Positions 36,737-44,457 of a stretch of 64,000 nt of DNA are shown here, in pieces. The translations under genes were made by a program, and so were the position numbers. Source of the stretch: Nitrospinaceae bacterium (GTDB lineage Bacteria; Nitrospinota; Nitrospinia; Nitrospinales; Nitrospinaceae); NCBI GenBank assembly GCA_028278405.1, contig JANQEK010000037.1, positions 62,001 through 126,000 on the forward strand, read 5' to 3'. The notes beneath the pieces are model-generated. The model was not told the DNA's origin and did not search any database. It saw only the letters and a list, made by a program, of their open reading frames with translations. How positions within the stretch are numbered: the first letter of the stretch is position 1; the number at the start of each line of letters is the position of its first letter.

Positions 36737-37768
36737 TCAAACGTCGAACGTGATGCGGTGAATACCGGATGTACCGGATGGAAATGGGTCGCGTTGGCCG
36801 TCGCGCTGGATGCCGCTGTATTGGTCGGCCGCACGGACGGCAATGGAATAGCGGCCGCGCCGGGACAGTTTCATGGGGAAGGACCAGAACACCCAGCTGT
36901 ATGGGGACAAGGGTTTTTCCAGCCGGGCGAGGGACCAGCTTTTTTCTCCGTCGGTGCTGACCTGGACGTATTGGATTCCCCGGTCACCGGAAAAGGCGAT
37001 TCCCCGGATGACGATTTTCGGGCCGCGTACCCGGGACCCGTTTTTGGGAAAGTCGATGCGCGAGATAATTTTCACTTTACCGTCGCGGGACCAGTTTCTT
37101 TTTCCCCAGTAGCCGACGTGATTTTCGTTCGACACTTCGATTTCGCGGATCCATTTGACCTGCTTGATGCCGTACAGACCGGGAACCAGTAATCTCAGGG
37201 GAAACCCGTGTTCGCGCGACAGAGGTTCGCCGTTCATGGTATGGGCCAGGAGCGCGGCCCGGTGTCGGCCCCGGCTTAGAGGAATGCTGTCGTGATAACC
37301 GTCTACTCCTTTAAAGATGAGTGTCTTGGTGAAAAAGTCCGGGTCGGCTTCGTCAAGCAAGTCCCGTAGAGAAATGCCCTCCCATTCGGCGTTGCCCAGG
37401 GCGTACCCTCCGACCGGATTGCCGATGCAGCTTAGAGTGATGATTTGTCGGACCGTGGGTCGCTTCCGGATTTGATCGAGAGACAGAGTCAGAGGCCGGT
37501 CGACTTTTCCGGTAACTTTCAGTTGCCAGCTTTCTGTATTCAGCGACTTTGGAGGACCGTGGATATCTTCAACATAAAATTCAGAGTTGGGCGTGATGGG
37601 CGTGACCGCACCTTTGGGTACGGTTGTTTTCGGCTGCATGCCGGCAACGGGAGTTATGGAATAGGAGGATTCCCCAAAAGAAAAACGGGCCGCCAGAGCC
37701 CGTAAAGGATAAACCACAAGGGACAATATACCTACCAGCAGCAAACGCAGAAACTGAAGTCGTGTCAC
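36737..37768 (-). CDS. Sulfite-oxidase-family molybdopterin oxidoreductase with dimerisation domain
   Basis: A 343-residue enzyme with an N-terminal hydrophobic signal, a molybdopterin-binding SUOX domain (TLSCIGNPVGG with the molybdenum-ligating C114; SREHGFPLRLLVPGLYGIKQ) and a C-terminal Mo-co dimerisation Ig-like domain (RGIAFSGDRGIQYVQVSTDG). This is the two-domain layout of sulfite dehydrogenase/oxidase. The start is GTG at 37768; an in-frame stop lies only nine bases further upstream. The signal begins TRLQFLR, which aligns with a Tat motif but lacks the second arginine. The gene starts 21 bases after the arsM stop and is probably in the same mRNA. Sulfite is one possible substrate; nothing seen here excludes others. 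Confidence 0.85.
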   Translation of the reverse strand: MTRLQFLRLLLVGILSLVVYPLRALAARFSFGESSYSITPVAGMQPKTTVPKGAVTPITPNSEFYVEDIHGPPKSLNTESWQLKVTGKVDRPLTLSLDQIRKRPTVRQIITLSCIGNPVGGYALGNAEWEGISLRDLLDEADPDFFTKTLIFKGVDGYHDSIPLSRGRHRAALLAHTMNGEPLSREHGFPLRLLVPGLYGIKQVKWIREIEVSNENHVGYWGKRNWSRDGKVKIISRIDFPKNGSRVRGPKIVIRGIAFSGDRGIQYVQVSTDGEKSWSLARLEKPLSPYSWVFWSFPMKLSRRGRYSIAVRAADQYSGIQRDGQRDPFPSGTSGIHRITFDV

Positions 37769-37789
37769 TGCTATTCACCCAGGGCCGGG

Positions 37790-38761
37790 TTATCCGCAAC
37801 AGGAATCATCGTCGGAGGCTTTTTCCTCGGGATCGATGATATTGAACATCTCCCGGTAAGGAGGGGAGTTGAGCAGGTTTGCGAAATCTTCGTCCACCTC
37901 GACAGGAACACCCATGGGAAACTGAATGTTCTGAAAAGTCGCAGCATGCAAAGGTCCGGAATAAATTACCCGTACTTTTCCGGGACAGCAGGATTCTTCC
38001 GCGGGTACAGCTTTGTAAGCCGTCAGAATGTAGGAGTAAAATCGGATACCCTCAACGATTTTCCACAAGTAATCTTTTTGAACGGTAAAGCCGTGGAAAT
38101 CACTCTGCTTTGAATAGCCGATGAACTCATCGAGAGTCAGTGCGCCGGAGACACATTCGCCCCACAACTCGCGGTCGTTGCGCATTTCCTGAGGAACAGG
38201 TTTGTCCGAAATGATGTCGGCGATGACGAATCGCCCGCCCGGTTTCAGGATTCTATGAATTTCCCGGAAGACTTCTTCCTTGTCTGTGGACAGGTTGACA
38301 ACGCAATTCGAGGTGACTACATCCGTCGATTGGTCGTCCATGGGAATGGATTCCAGGAATCCGTGTTTGAATTCGATGTTTTTGTACCCCAGGTTTTTGG
38401 AAACCTGTTCGGCGTTCTTGCGGGCATTGGCGAGCATGTTCTCCGTCATGTCCACGCCGGTGACTTTACCCTTATCGCCCACAATTTTTGCGGCGATAAA
38501 ACAGTCGATGCCTCCGCCAGAACCCAGATCCACCAGGGATTCGCCGGGAGCAATATTGGCCCGATTTACGGGACTGCCGCAGCCATAGGAAATATCCATG
38601 ACTTCGGAGGGAATGTGTGAAAGGTCCCCGGGATCGTAATTGACGGGGCAACACAAACTTTCTTGAGTAGCGACAGCCGCCTTGGAATAGTAATCGCGGA
38701 CGTCGTCGCGGGAGACTTTAGAGTTTGTTTCGGTTTCGGTACCGGCTCTCCTATCATTCAT
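37790..38761 (-). CDS. arsM: Arsenite S-adenosylmethionine methyltransferase
   Basis: A 323-residue enzyme that methylates trivalent arsenic. Seen are the ESLCCPVNYDP and DISYGCGSPVN segments near the N-terminus, SAM-binding motif I LVDLGSGGGIDCFIAA, the motif DVVTSNCVVNLSTDK with the conserved catalytic cysteine, and the late GECVSGAL cysteine; the protein ends DDDSCCG. The ATG at 38761 is chosen because AAGGAA lies seven bases before it; an ATG at 38794 would overlap the anti-sigma gene. It lies between the anti-sigma factor gene and a molybdoenzyme gene. Control by an ECF sigma factor as well as ArsR would be unusual for arsM. Confidence 0.9.
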   Translation of the reverse strand: MNDRRAGTETETNSKVSRDDVRDYYSKAAVATQESLCCPVNYDPGDLSHIPSEVMDISYGCGSPVNRANIAPGESLVDLGSGGGIDCFIAAKIVGDKGKVTGVDMTENMLANARKNAEQVSKNLGYKNIEFKHGFLESIPMDDQSTDVVTSNCVVNLSTDKEEVFREIHRILKPGGRFVIADIISDKPVPQEMRNDRELWGECVSGALTLDEFIGYSKQSDFHGFTVQKDYLWKIVEGIRFYSYILTAYKAVPAEESCCPGKVRVIYSGPLHAATFQNIQFPMGVPVEVDEDFANLLNSPPYREMFNIIDPEEKASDDDSCCG

Positions 38762-38790
38762 CGGAATATTCCTTTCCAATATATTATTCG

Positions 38791-39096
38791 TCAATTTGAT
38801 TGTTTTAGGGAATCTTTAATTTTAGTTCTTGCTTGTTCGCTGAGGACCGCCTTTTGTTGAGTCGGCGCCTCCTCTCCCCTCAGTTTCCGGGACAGAGCAC
38901 GGATGATTTCTAATTGTTTCTTGTAGAAACGGCACACCGTACACATCGCCAAATGGAATTTGAGCCGCAGGCGTTTTCCTAAAGAAAGGTTGTGGTCCAT
39001 CAATTCCGAGATGAGGGGAGTGGTGTCTTCGCAAGTGATGCGGAGTTTACGAGTCATCCATGTGTTAAATTTTGCCATCAATGAGTCCGACTTCAT
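38791..39096 (-). CDS. Zinc-binding anti-sigma factor (zf-HC2/ZAS type), soluble
   Basis: A 101-residue protein with the ZAS pattern: C22, then H48-x3-C52-x2-C55 (KFHLAMCTVCRFYKK), which binds zinc and clamps an ECF sigma factor. It has no transmembrane segment, so it is a cytoplasmic redox- or metal-sensing type rather than a membrane transducer. It starts three bases after the stop of the sigma factor gene, the normal gene order for such pairs. Thiophilic arsenite or oxidants could release the sigma factor by attacking the cysteines; this is an inference. Confidence 0.85.
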   Translation of the reverse strand: MKSDSLMAKFNTWMTRKLRITCEDTTPLISELMDHNLSLGKRLRLKFHLAMCTVCRFYKKQLEIIRALSRKLRGEEAPTQQKAVLSEQARTKIKDSLKQSN

Positions 39097-39099
39097 ATT

Positions 39100-39678
39100 C
39101 TATTTCTTAACATTCCAATGATGGGTTTCCAGGCACTTGCGGAGCTGATTCCGTGCACGGTGCAGAATTACCCACAAATTGGTCGGCTTAATATCCATTT
39201 CCTTACAAATTTCCTCAGAGGCCAATCCTTCTATCTCTTTTAAAACAAATATGTTACGAAATTTTTCCGACAGCCGGTCCATGCAAAGGGCCAGAGCATC
39301 CACAAGCTGTTTGTTTTCAACGGCCTTATGGGGATCGGTGTCCCAGTTTTTGGGAGCGTCCACCCAATGTCCATCGGAATGAAAAGCGTTTTCCAGAGGA
39401 TCGGAATCATCGTCCGGAGTCAACTCATAGGTTCTTTGATTTTTTAATTCCCTGAAATGGTCCAGGATTTTATGCTTGAGAATTCCGAACAACCAGCTTT
39501 TTTCCGTGGATCTTCCCTGGAAAGACCCTTTGGACTGTAGAGCAGCGAGTAGGGTAACTTGCACGATTTCCTCGGCAGCATCCGGATTTTTCACGCGGAC
39601 CAGAGTATAGCGATAAAGCATGTCGCCGTATCGATCTACCCACAAATCGCTGTTCAGGGTTTCCGGAGTTTTCACCAT
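39100..39678 (-). CDS. ECF-family RNA polymerase sigma factor
   Basis: A 192-residue sigma70-family factor. Region 2 is seen in YGDMLYRYTLVRVKNPDAAE and KSWLFGILKHKILDHFRE; region 4 has ALCMDRLSEKFRNIFVLKEI and the helix-turn-helix LASEEICKEMDIKPTNLWVI. It heads a unit of sigma, anti-sigma, arsM and a SUOX-type molybdoenzyme with gaps of 3, 29 and 21 bases. It probably directs transcription of its own operon. Divergent from arsR with 61 bases between the two starts. Confidence 0.92.
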   Translation of the reverse strand: MVKTPETLNSDLWVDRYGDMLYRYTLVRVKNPDAAEEIVQVTLLAALQSKGSFQGRSTEKSWLFGILKHKILDHFRELKNQRTYELTPDDDSDPLENAFHSDGHWVDAPKNWDTDPHKAVENKQLVDALALCMDRLSEKFRNIFVLKEIEGLASEEICKEMDIKPTNLWVILHRARNQLRKCLETHHWNVKK

Positions 39679-39702
39679 AATCCCGCTTTAAGATTGCTGT
39701 TG

Positions 39703-39738
39703 TTGACTTGCACCTCTTGAAGCTCATATACTGGCTTC
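39703..39738 (+). promoter_or_regulatory. arsR promoter with candidate ArsR operator
   Basis: TTGACT at 39703-39708 and TATACT at 39727-39732 form a sigma70-type promoter with an 18-base spacer. Transcription would begin at about 39739-39740, at the arsR ATG itself, so the mRNA is probably leaderless; no Shine-Dalgarno sequence is seen. The inverted repeat GAAGC-N10-GCTTC (39719-39738) brackets the -10 box and is a candidate operator for autoregulation. Confidence 0.55.
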
Positions 39739-39739
39739 C

Positions 39740-40069
39740 ATGGACCCGACGCCCGATGCAGGACAATGTGCAAAAATTTTAAAAGCGCTGGCCGATGAAT
39801 CGCGCCTTAAAATCGTCCGTCTTTTACTGGACGGAGAGAAAAGCGTTTCCGAAGTGGTTTATTCCCTCCAAATGGCGCAGCCTCAGGTTTCACATCACCT
39901 TTCAATTTTGAGGGGGTCTGGATTGGTGGATACGCGCAGAGAAGGTAAGAAAATCATCAATTTCATTGATCCAGAAGTCAAATATATTCTGGAAAAGAAG
40001 GAAATCGGTCTGGATCTTGGATGTTGTTCCATCCAATTTGACAAAGCTTCTAATCCTCCCACCTCCTGA
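39740..40069 (+). CDS. arsR: ArsR-family transcriptional repressor
   Basis: A 109-residue winged-helix regulator: ILKALADESRLKIVRLLLDG at 13-32 and the recognition region MAQPQVSHHLSILRGSGLVD at 45-64. It lacks the classical CxC arsenite site in the first recognition helix region; instead C10 and the pair C95/C96 (LDLGCCSIQF) near the C-terminus could form the metalloid site. Divergent from the sigma/anti-sigma/arsM/molybdoenzyme unit, which it probably represses in the absence of arsenite. The gene symbol rests on family and context, so arsenic as inducer is an inference. Confidence 0.82.
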   Translation: MDPTPDAGQCAKILKALADESRLKIVRLLLDGEKSVSEVVYSLQMAQPQVSHHLSILRGSGLVDTRREGKKIINFIDPEVKYILEKKEIGLDLGCCSIQFDKASNPPTS

Positions 40070-40135
40070 AGCACAGCCAAGGCTCTCTCCCCCAAGATAC
40101 AAGGCTCCGGCATTATACCTATTTCGTTGATCCAA

Positions 40136-43100
40136 TTAAAAGGACTTATTTGTAGGAGTTTGTTCCCAGTGGGAGGGATACAGGCTTTTATAAATTCCGT
40201 GATTGCGAAACACGTGTTTGACGTAGCCTCGGGTTTCCGGGTAAGGAATGGATTCGACGAAAACATCCATATCTTTGATGCTGCTGAATCGGTTGAGCCA
40301 TGCCCGCAACACTTTTGGCCCGGCATTGTAGGTGATCAGAATATAAACTCCATTGCCTTTATGCTTTCGGCTGAGGTCATGAAGATACCGGACACCCAGG
40401 CGGATATTGACGTCGGGTTCGAACAGGATATCCTTGTCAAAGGTCTGATCCGGGTGAATTCGTGCGAAAAGCTGCTTCCCGGTTTTAGGCATAATCTGCA
40501 TCAATCCCCGCGCCCCTGCGGATGACAGGGAGTTCGCATTGTACATGCTCTCCTGTCGAATCAGGCCTTCGACCAACCAGGGGTCCAGATCGTATTTCCC
40601 GGCTTCTGTTTTTACATCTTCGGAATAGACTGATGGGTAAAAGTTGACCCAAAATTGACGAGGCAATTCTTTCTCGCCATGCTTGGTTTTGAAATCCTTG
40701 AATAACTGAAGCACTTGCAACGAATCGGCATAGGCCTGTGCGCGGTTGTACCAGTGAGACAACCACATGACGCCGGAAAGGTTTTTTCGAATGGAACGTC
40801 CAACCCTCAACAGTTCAATTCGGGCCTGAGTGAAATCCCTGAGTTCAATCAACTCGGAAGCGCGTTTGAAATGAAACTTTTCTCTTCGGGTTAAGGGACG
40901 CCCCGGTCGATTAAAGGAATACCCTTTTTTGTAAGAGGCTTTTCGGAAGGGTGAAGGAGTTTGCATGGATTCAGGAAGTTCTTCCTCCAGATGATTGACA
41001 GCTTCCAAACCATAGTAGGTGTAGGGAAACCGATGCGCCAAATCCTTGAACAGGATCTGAGCCTCCGAAGGTTTGCTCAGCCTTTCGGCCGTCTTGGCCA
41101 TCCAGAACAGATTTTTATCCGTGAGGTCGCCTTTGGGGGATTGGTCAAGATTGTCCTTGAACTGATCAAAGGCTTTCTGCCATTGTCCGGCTTTAAAATA
41201 AATCCAACCGATTCTCCACGCAGCCATTTCCCCCAGTAAATCTTGGCCAAACCGCTCTACAAGTGTTCTATAAGTTGCGAGAGCCTTCTCGGTCCTTCGG
41301 ACATCTTCATAAATGCGTCCCTGATACAAGAGGGCTTGCGGAACCCATTTCGAATTCGGAGATGTTTTTAAAAGCGTGTTGATGTGTCGCAGGGCCCCGG
41401 AAGGATTTCCCAGATTCCATAAGTTTCCCGCCATCAGAAAATGCGCTTCGCTGGCTCGGCGGTGGTTCGGATGTTTTTTTAAAAACTGCCTCAGAACAAT
41501 ATTGGCTTTGGACCGCTTACGAAGCCCCTTATGTGCCTCCGCCCAATAAAAATAAAGGTACGCAGGAAGAGGCTCGGCTTTCAGTTTCCTTTTGATCGTT
41601 TTGATCTCCCGGATCACGGTGGCGTAGTCGACTCTATTCAACAATGTGCGCAGGCGTGTGCGCGTTTCTCTCTTGGAGAGTGGTCGGGGAGTCAGGGAGA
41701 GATCTTGGATCATTCGATCCATTTGAACCTTCACCTGGAATCGGGCTGCAACTTCAGGGTGCCGAATATAAAGCTTTCGATACAAATTATATACCTGGTC
41801 ATAATCCTTCAAAAGCTTGGCCAACTTGATTTGGCGCTTGATGATATCGGGAATCAGGACCTTTCGTTTCTGGATGGAAAACTTTCTGGCGATCCGCTTT
41901 TCTGCTCGTCTCAATTCTTTAATGGACTTCTTGAAATCACTCAGGTTCTCGTAGGCATCGGCACGGAGCAGGTGCACTTCAGGAGTCAACAAGGTGAGCG
42001 GGTACTTTTTTAAAAGGGAGGTAGTTTGTTTTAACACCGCTTCCCATTCCTCCTCGGCTTGGTGAACGCGGGCCAGCTCAAGCTGGATGTAATCTCCCAT
42101 TTCAGGGTATTCCTTGAGAACATTGGAAAGCTGGATTTTTGCCCGCTCATTATCTTTTTGTCGGGCGTAAATTTTCCCGAGCAAAAAACGCGTTCGTTTT
42201 TGTGTTTTCGGGTCCACCCCGGTGAGAAGAAGTTTTTCAAACAGACCCTGGGCCTCACTCCATCGGCCGGAATGATATTCCTGAATGCCCGATTGAAACC
42301 ACCCTTCATTGGATGCGGAAGCGGGCGCAGGACTCCAGAAGGAGAGCCAGGCACATAGCAGAAGTGTCGCGCCGATCGGTACTCTCTTCAGAATTTTTTC
42401 TTTGATCTGAAGCGCTGTTTCTCCGGGATCAATATTCAGAGTTATGCGGTCGGCCATTTTTCTGAACCAGGTCAGTTGGCGCTTAGCAAAGTGGCGGGTG
42501 TCCCGTTTGATCTCATAGACCGCTTGGTCCAGAGGCAGGTTGTCTTCCAGGTGACGTGCCATTTGTGAATAGCCGATACTTTGAAAGGGTTTCAATTGAG
42601 AGCTGTAGCCTCTGTTCAACAGAGATTCGACTTCTTTTTTCAGCCCTGCGGTCATCATCGCATCCACTCGTTGGTCGATTTGATCGTAAAGGTGTTGACG
42701 ATCGGTTTCCAAGACGAACAGGTACGATTCAAATTCGTAATCCGTAGAGACGTCTTCCGCATGAAATTCCGAGAATTTTCGGCCCGTTTCACGATGAACC
42801 GATAATGCGCGCTCAATACGGGAAGGGTCGGTCGGCTGGATCTTTCCGGCGTATACCGGGTCGATCACTGCCAACTCGGCGTACATGGTTCGCGTTCCTT
42901 TTTCCCGGATTTCCTCTTGAACCTGGCGGCGGATTTCGGGAGACACGGAAATCGCGCAATCCCGGTTTTCCAGAAGAGTTTTCAAATAAAGCCCGGTGCC
43001 TCCCACCATGACCGGAATCTTGTTCCTGTTTCGAATTTCGCGGATATGCGTCAATGCCCGCTCTTTAAATTCGAATGCGGTGAACTCCTCTTCGGGTTCC

Positions 43101-43294
43101 AGAATGTCTACCAGGTGATGGGGAACACGCTCCCTTTCGACCTGGGAGGACTTGGCGGTCCCGATATCGAAATGCCGGTAGATCTGCATGGAGTCGGCAC
43201 TGATAATTTCAGTTCCGAAATGCTCGGCCAGGGCCAACGCGGCTTTGCTTTTACCTGAGGCGGTGGGACCGCTCAGGATAATTAAAGGAAGCAT
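40136..43294 (-). CDS. miaA: Continuous frame: tRNA dimethylallyltransferase (MiaA) joined to soluble lytic transglycosylase
   Basis: One open frame of 1052 codons holds two complete proteins. Residues 1 to about 300 are MiaA, which adds an isoprenyl group to A37 of tRNA: P-loop GPTASGKS at 9-16, ISADSMQIYR near 32-41, GGTGLYLKTLLE, and the C-terminal TRHFAKRQLTWFRK. From 303 the frame runs without stop through KRVPIGATLLLCAWLSFWS and PASA, a signal-peptide-like segment, then TPR-like helical repeats (330-850) and an Slt catalytic domain: EGLIRQESMYNANSLSSAGA with the catalytic Glu, RGLMQIMPKTGKQLF, and ITYNAGPKV. No ATG, GTG or TTG marks the second part; a CTG codon lies at 42391-42389, exactly where a signal peptide would start. 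Overlaps the upstream methyltransferase gene by 44 bases. Confidence 0.85.
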   Translation of the reverse strand: MLPLIILSGPTASGKSKAALALAEHFGTEIISADSMQIYRHFDIGTAKSSQVERERVPHHLVDILEPEEEFTAFEFKERALTHIREIRNRNKIPVMVGGTGLYLKTLLENRDCAISVSPEIRRQVQEEIREKGTRTMYAELAVIDPVYAGKIQPTDPSRIERALSVHRETGRKFSEFHAEDVSTDYEFESYLFVLETDRQHLYDQIDQRVDAMMTAGLKKEVESLLNRGYSSQLKPFQSIGYSQMARHLEDNLPLDQAVYEIKRDTRHFAKRQLTWFRKMADRITLNIDPGETALQIKEKILKRVPIGATLLLCAWLSFWSPAPASASNEGWFQSGIQEYHSGRWSEAQGLFEKLLLTGVDPKTQKRTRFLLGKIYARQKDNERAKIQLSNVLKEYPEMGDYIQLELARVHQAEEEWEAVLKQTTSLLKKYPLTLLTPEVHLLRADAYENLSDFKKSIKELRRAEKRIARKFSIQKRKVLIPDIIKRQIKLAKLLKDYDQVYNLYRKLYIRHPEVAARFQVKVQMDRMIQDLSLTPRPLSKRETRTRLRTLLNRVDYATVIREIKTIKRKLKAEPLPAYLYFYWAEAHKGLRKRSKANIVLRQFLKKHPNHRRASEAHFLMAGNLWNLGNPSGALRHINTLLKTSPNSKWVPQALLYQGRIYEDVRRTEKALATYRTLVERFGQDLLGEMAAWRIGWIYFKAGQWQKAFDQFKDNLDQSPKGDLTDKNLFWMAKTAERLSKPSEAQILFKDLAHRFPYTYYGLEAVNHLEEELPESMQTPSPFRKASYKKGYSFNRPGRPLTRREKFHFKRASELIELRDFTQARIELLRVGRSIRKNLSGVMWLSHWYNRAQAYADSLQVLQLFKDFKTKHGEKELPRQFWVNFYPSVYSEDVKTEAGKYDLDPWLVEGLIRQESMYNANSLSSAGARGLMQIMPKTGKQLFARIHPDQTFDKDILFEPDVNIRLGVRYLHDLSRKHKGNGVYILITYNAGPKVLRAWLNRFSSIKDMDVFVESIPYPETRGYVKHVFRNHGIYKSLYPSHWEQTPTNKSF

Positions 43295-43991
43295 AAATGT
43301 CCTGCATAGTTTGTGTGTAGCTGCCGTCGGGATGATAGATGGTCAATGTTTCCTCCAGAGGGATTTGAGTAGCCTCCCCTTTGACCGCTTCAACAAGGCA
43401 GATTTTCGGAACTGCTTTTTCGTGTCCAAACACCCGGACAAACCGGGTGGGATTCAACCGAACCCGTCGGAGTTGATGCATCACCTCTTCCAATCGATAG
43501 AAAGGATAAGCCAGTACGATTTTTCCTCCCGCTTTCAACAAGGGAGCACTCGCCGTGGCCAGTGATTCCAGAGTCAGAGACAGTTCATGCCGGGCGATCG
43601 CCTTTTCCCGGCAGGGATTTAGTTTTCCGCTGTTCATCTTCCGGTATGGGGGATTGCTCAAAATCCAATCGAAAGTTTCCGGTTCCCACTCTCTGGCCAT
43701 GGAGCAAAAATCCCCTTCCAGCACCTGAATGCGATGGGACCACCCGTTGGATCGCACATTGTTCAATGCACTTTGATACAAGGTGTTTTGAATTTCCAAA
43801 GCGGTGATATTCAGGTCTGCCTGGCGGCTCATCAGGAGCAGGGGAATGACACCGCACCCGGTTCCAATATCCAGAATTCTGGACCCGGAGGCCGGGCGGA
43901 CCCAGTGGGCCAGCAGAAACGGCTCGACAGAATACCGGTAGCCTTCTGGATTTTGACTGATCGCAACTTGTTCCAGGGTCTGGTTCTCCAT
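43251..43991 (-). CDS. tRNA1(Val) (adenine-N6)-methyltransferase-like protein
   Basis: A 246-residue SAM-dependent methyltransferase: motif I ILDIGTGCGVIPLLLMS, the acidic EIQ at strand 2, and the N6-adenine/glutamine-type catalytic motif LSNPPYRK. N-terminal YRYSVEPFLLAHW is typical of the TrmN6/YfiC group that methylates A37 of tRNA-Val. Its last 44 bases overlap the start of the MiaA frame, another enzyme acting on tRNA position 37, which supports a tRNA role. Other substrates of this broad group (rRNA or small molecules) cannot be excluded. Confidence 0.75.
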   Translation of the reverse strand: MENQTLEQVAISQNPEGYRYSVEPFLLAHWVRPASGSRILDIGTGCGVIPLLLMSRQADLNITALEIQNTLYQSALNNVRSNGWSHRIQVLEGDFCSMAREWEPETFDWILSNPPYRKMNSGKLNPCREKAIARHELSLTLESLATASAPLLKAGGKIVLAYPFYRLEEVMHQLRRVRLNPTRFVRVFGHEKAVPKICLVEAVKGEATQIPLEETLTIYHPDGSYTQTMQDIYASFNYPERSHRLR

Positions 43992-44181
43992 GAGGGTCTG
44001 TGGCAGCGCTTTTTTATTCTAAATGATTAAAAATATTAATATTAAAGTCTAACCCATTCCCCTGAACCGGGCAACCGGTCAATACCAGTCAATAATGGGC
44101 ATCTCTTTGATTTTATTGTGCTATAATTTTTAAAGGGAGCAAAGCTGGTGAGGATTGGCATTTTAAACGCTGAGGTGTCCT

Positions 44182-44445
44182 TTGGGCGAATTTTTTAATG
44201 AAAATCAAATATTTGGTGCCTTCCTGTTTATCGTGGGGATTGCCCTTTTGACCTGGTTGTCGAATGCCGAGCGTAAGCAACTGGCTAAAATGCGGGACCC
44301 CAAGTTGAAATGGGCTTATATCGATGCTGACGGGAAGAAGCGGGATGAGGTCAAACAGCGAAATCGACGCAGTATCATCATTACCTTGATTGGGGGCAGT
44401 TTGGCCCTCTACGGTTTCATAGATTTTCTTTCCAACGTTAAATAG
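44182..44445 (+). CDS. Small membrane protein of unknown function
   Basis: An 87-residue protein with two hydrophobic helices, IFGAFLFIVGIALLTWL near the N-terminus and SIIITLIGGSLALYGFIDFL near the C-terminus, joined by a basic, polar loop that would lie in the cytoplasm or periplasm. The only plausible start is TTG at 44182, with GAGGTG about six bases upstream. It converges on the M14-like genes. Function unknown. Confidence 0.6.
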   Translation: MGEFFNENQIFGAFLFIVGIALLTWLSNAERKQLAKMRDPKLKWAYIDADGKKRDEVKQRNRRSIIITLIGGSLALYGFIDFLSNVK

Positions 44446-44457
44446 AACGCTTTGATT

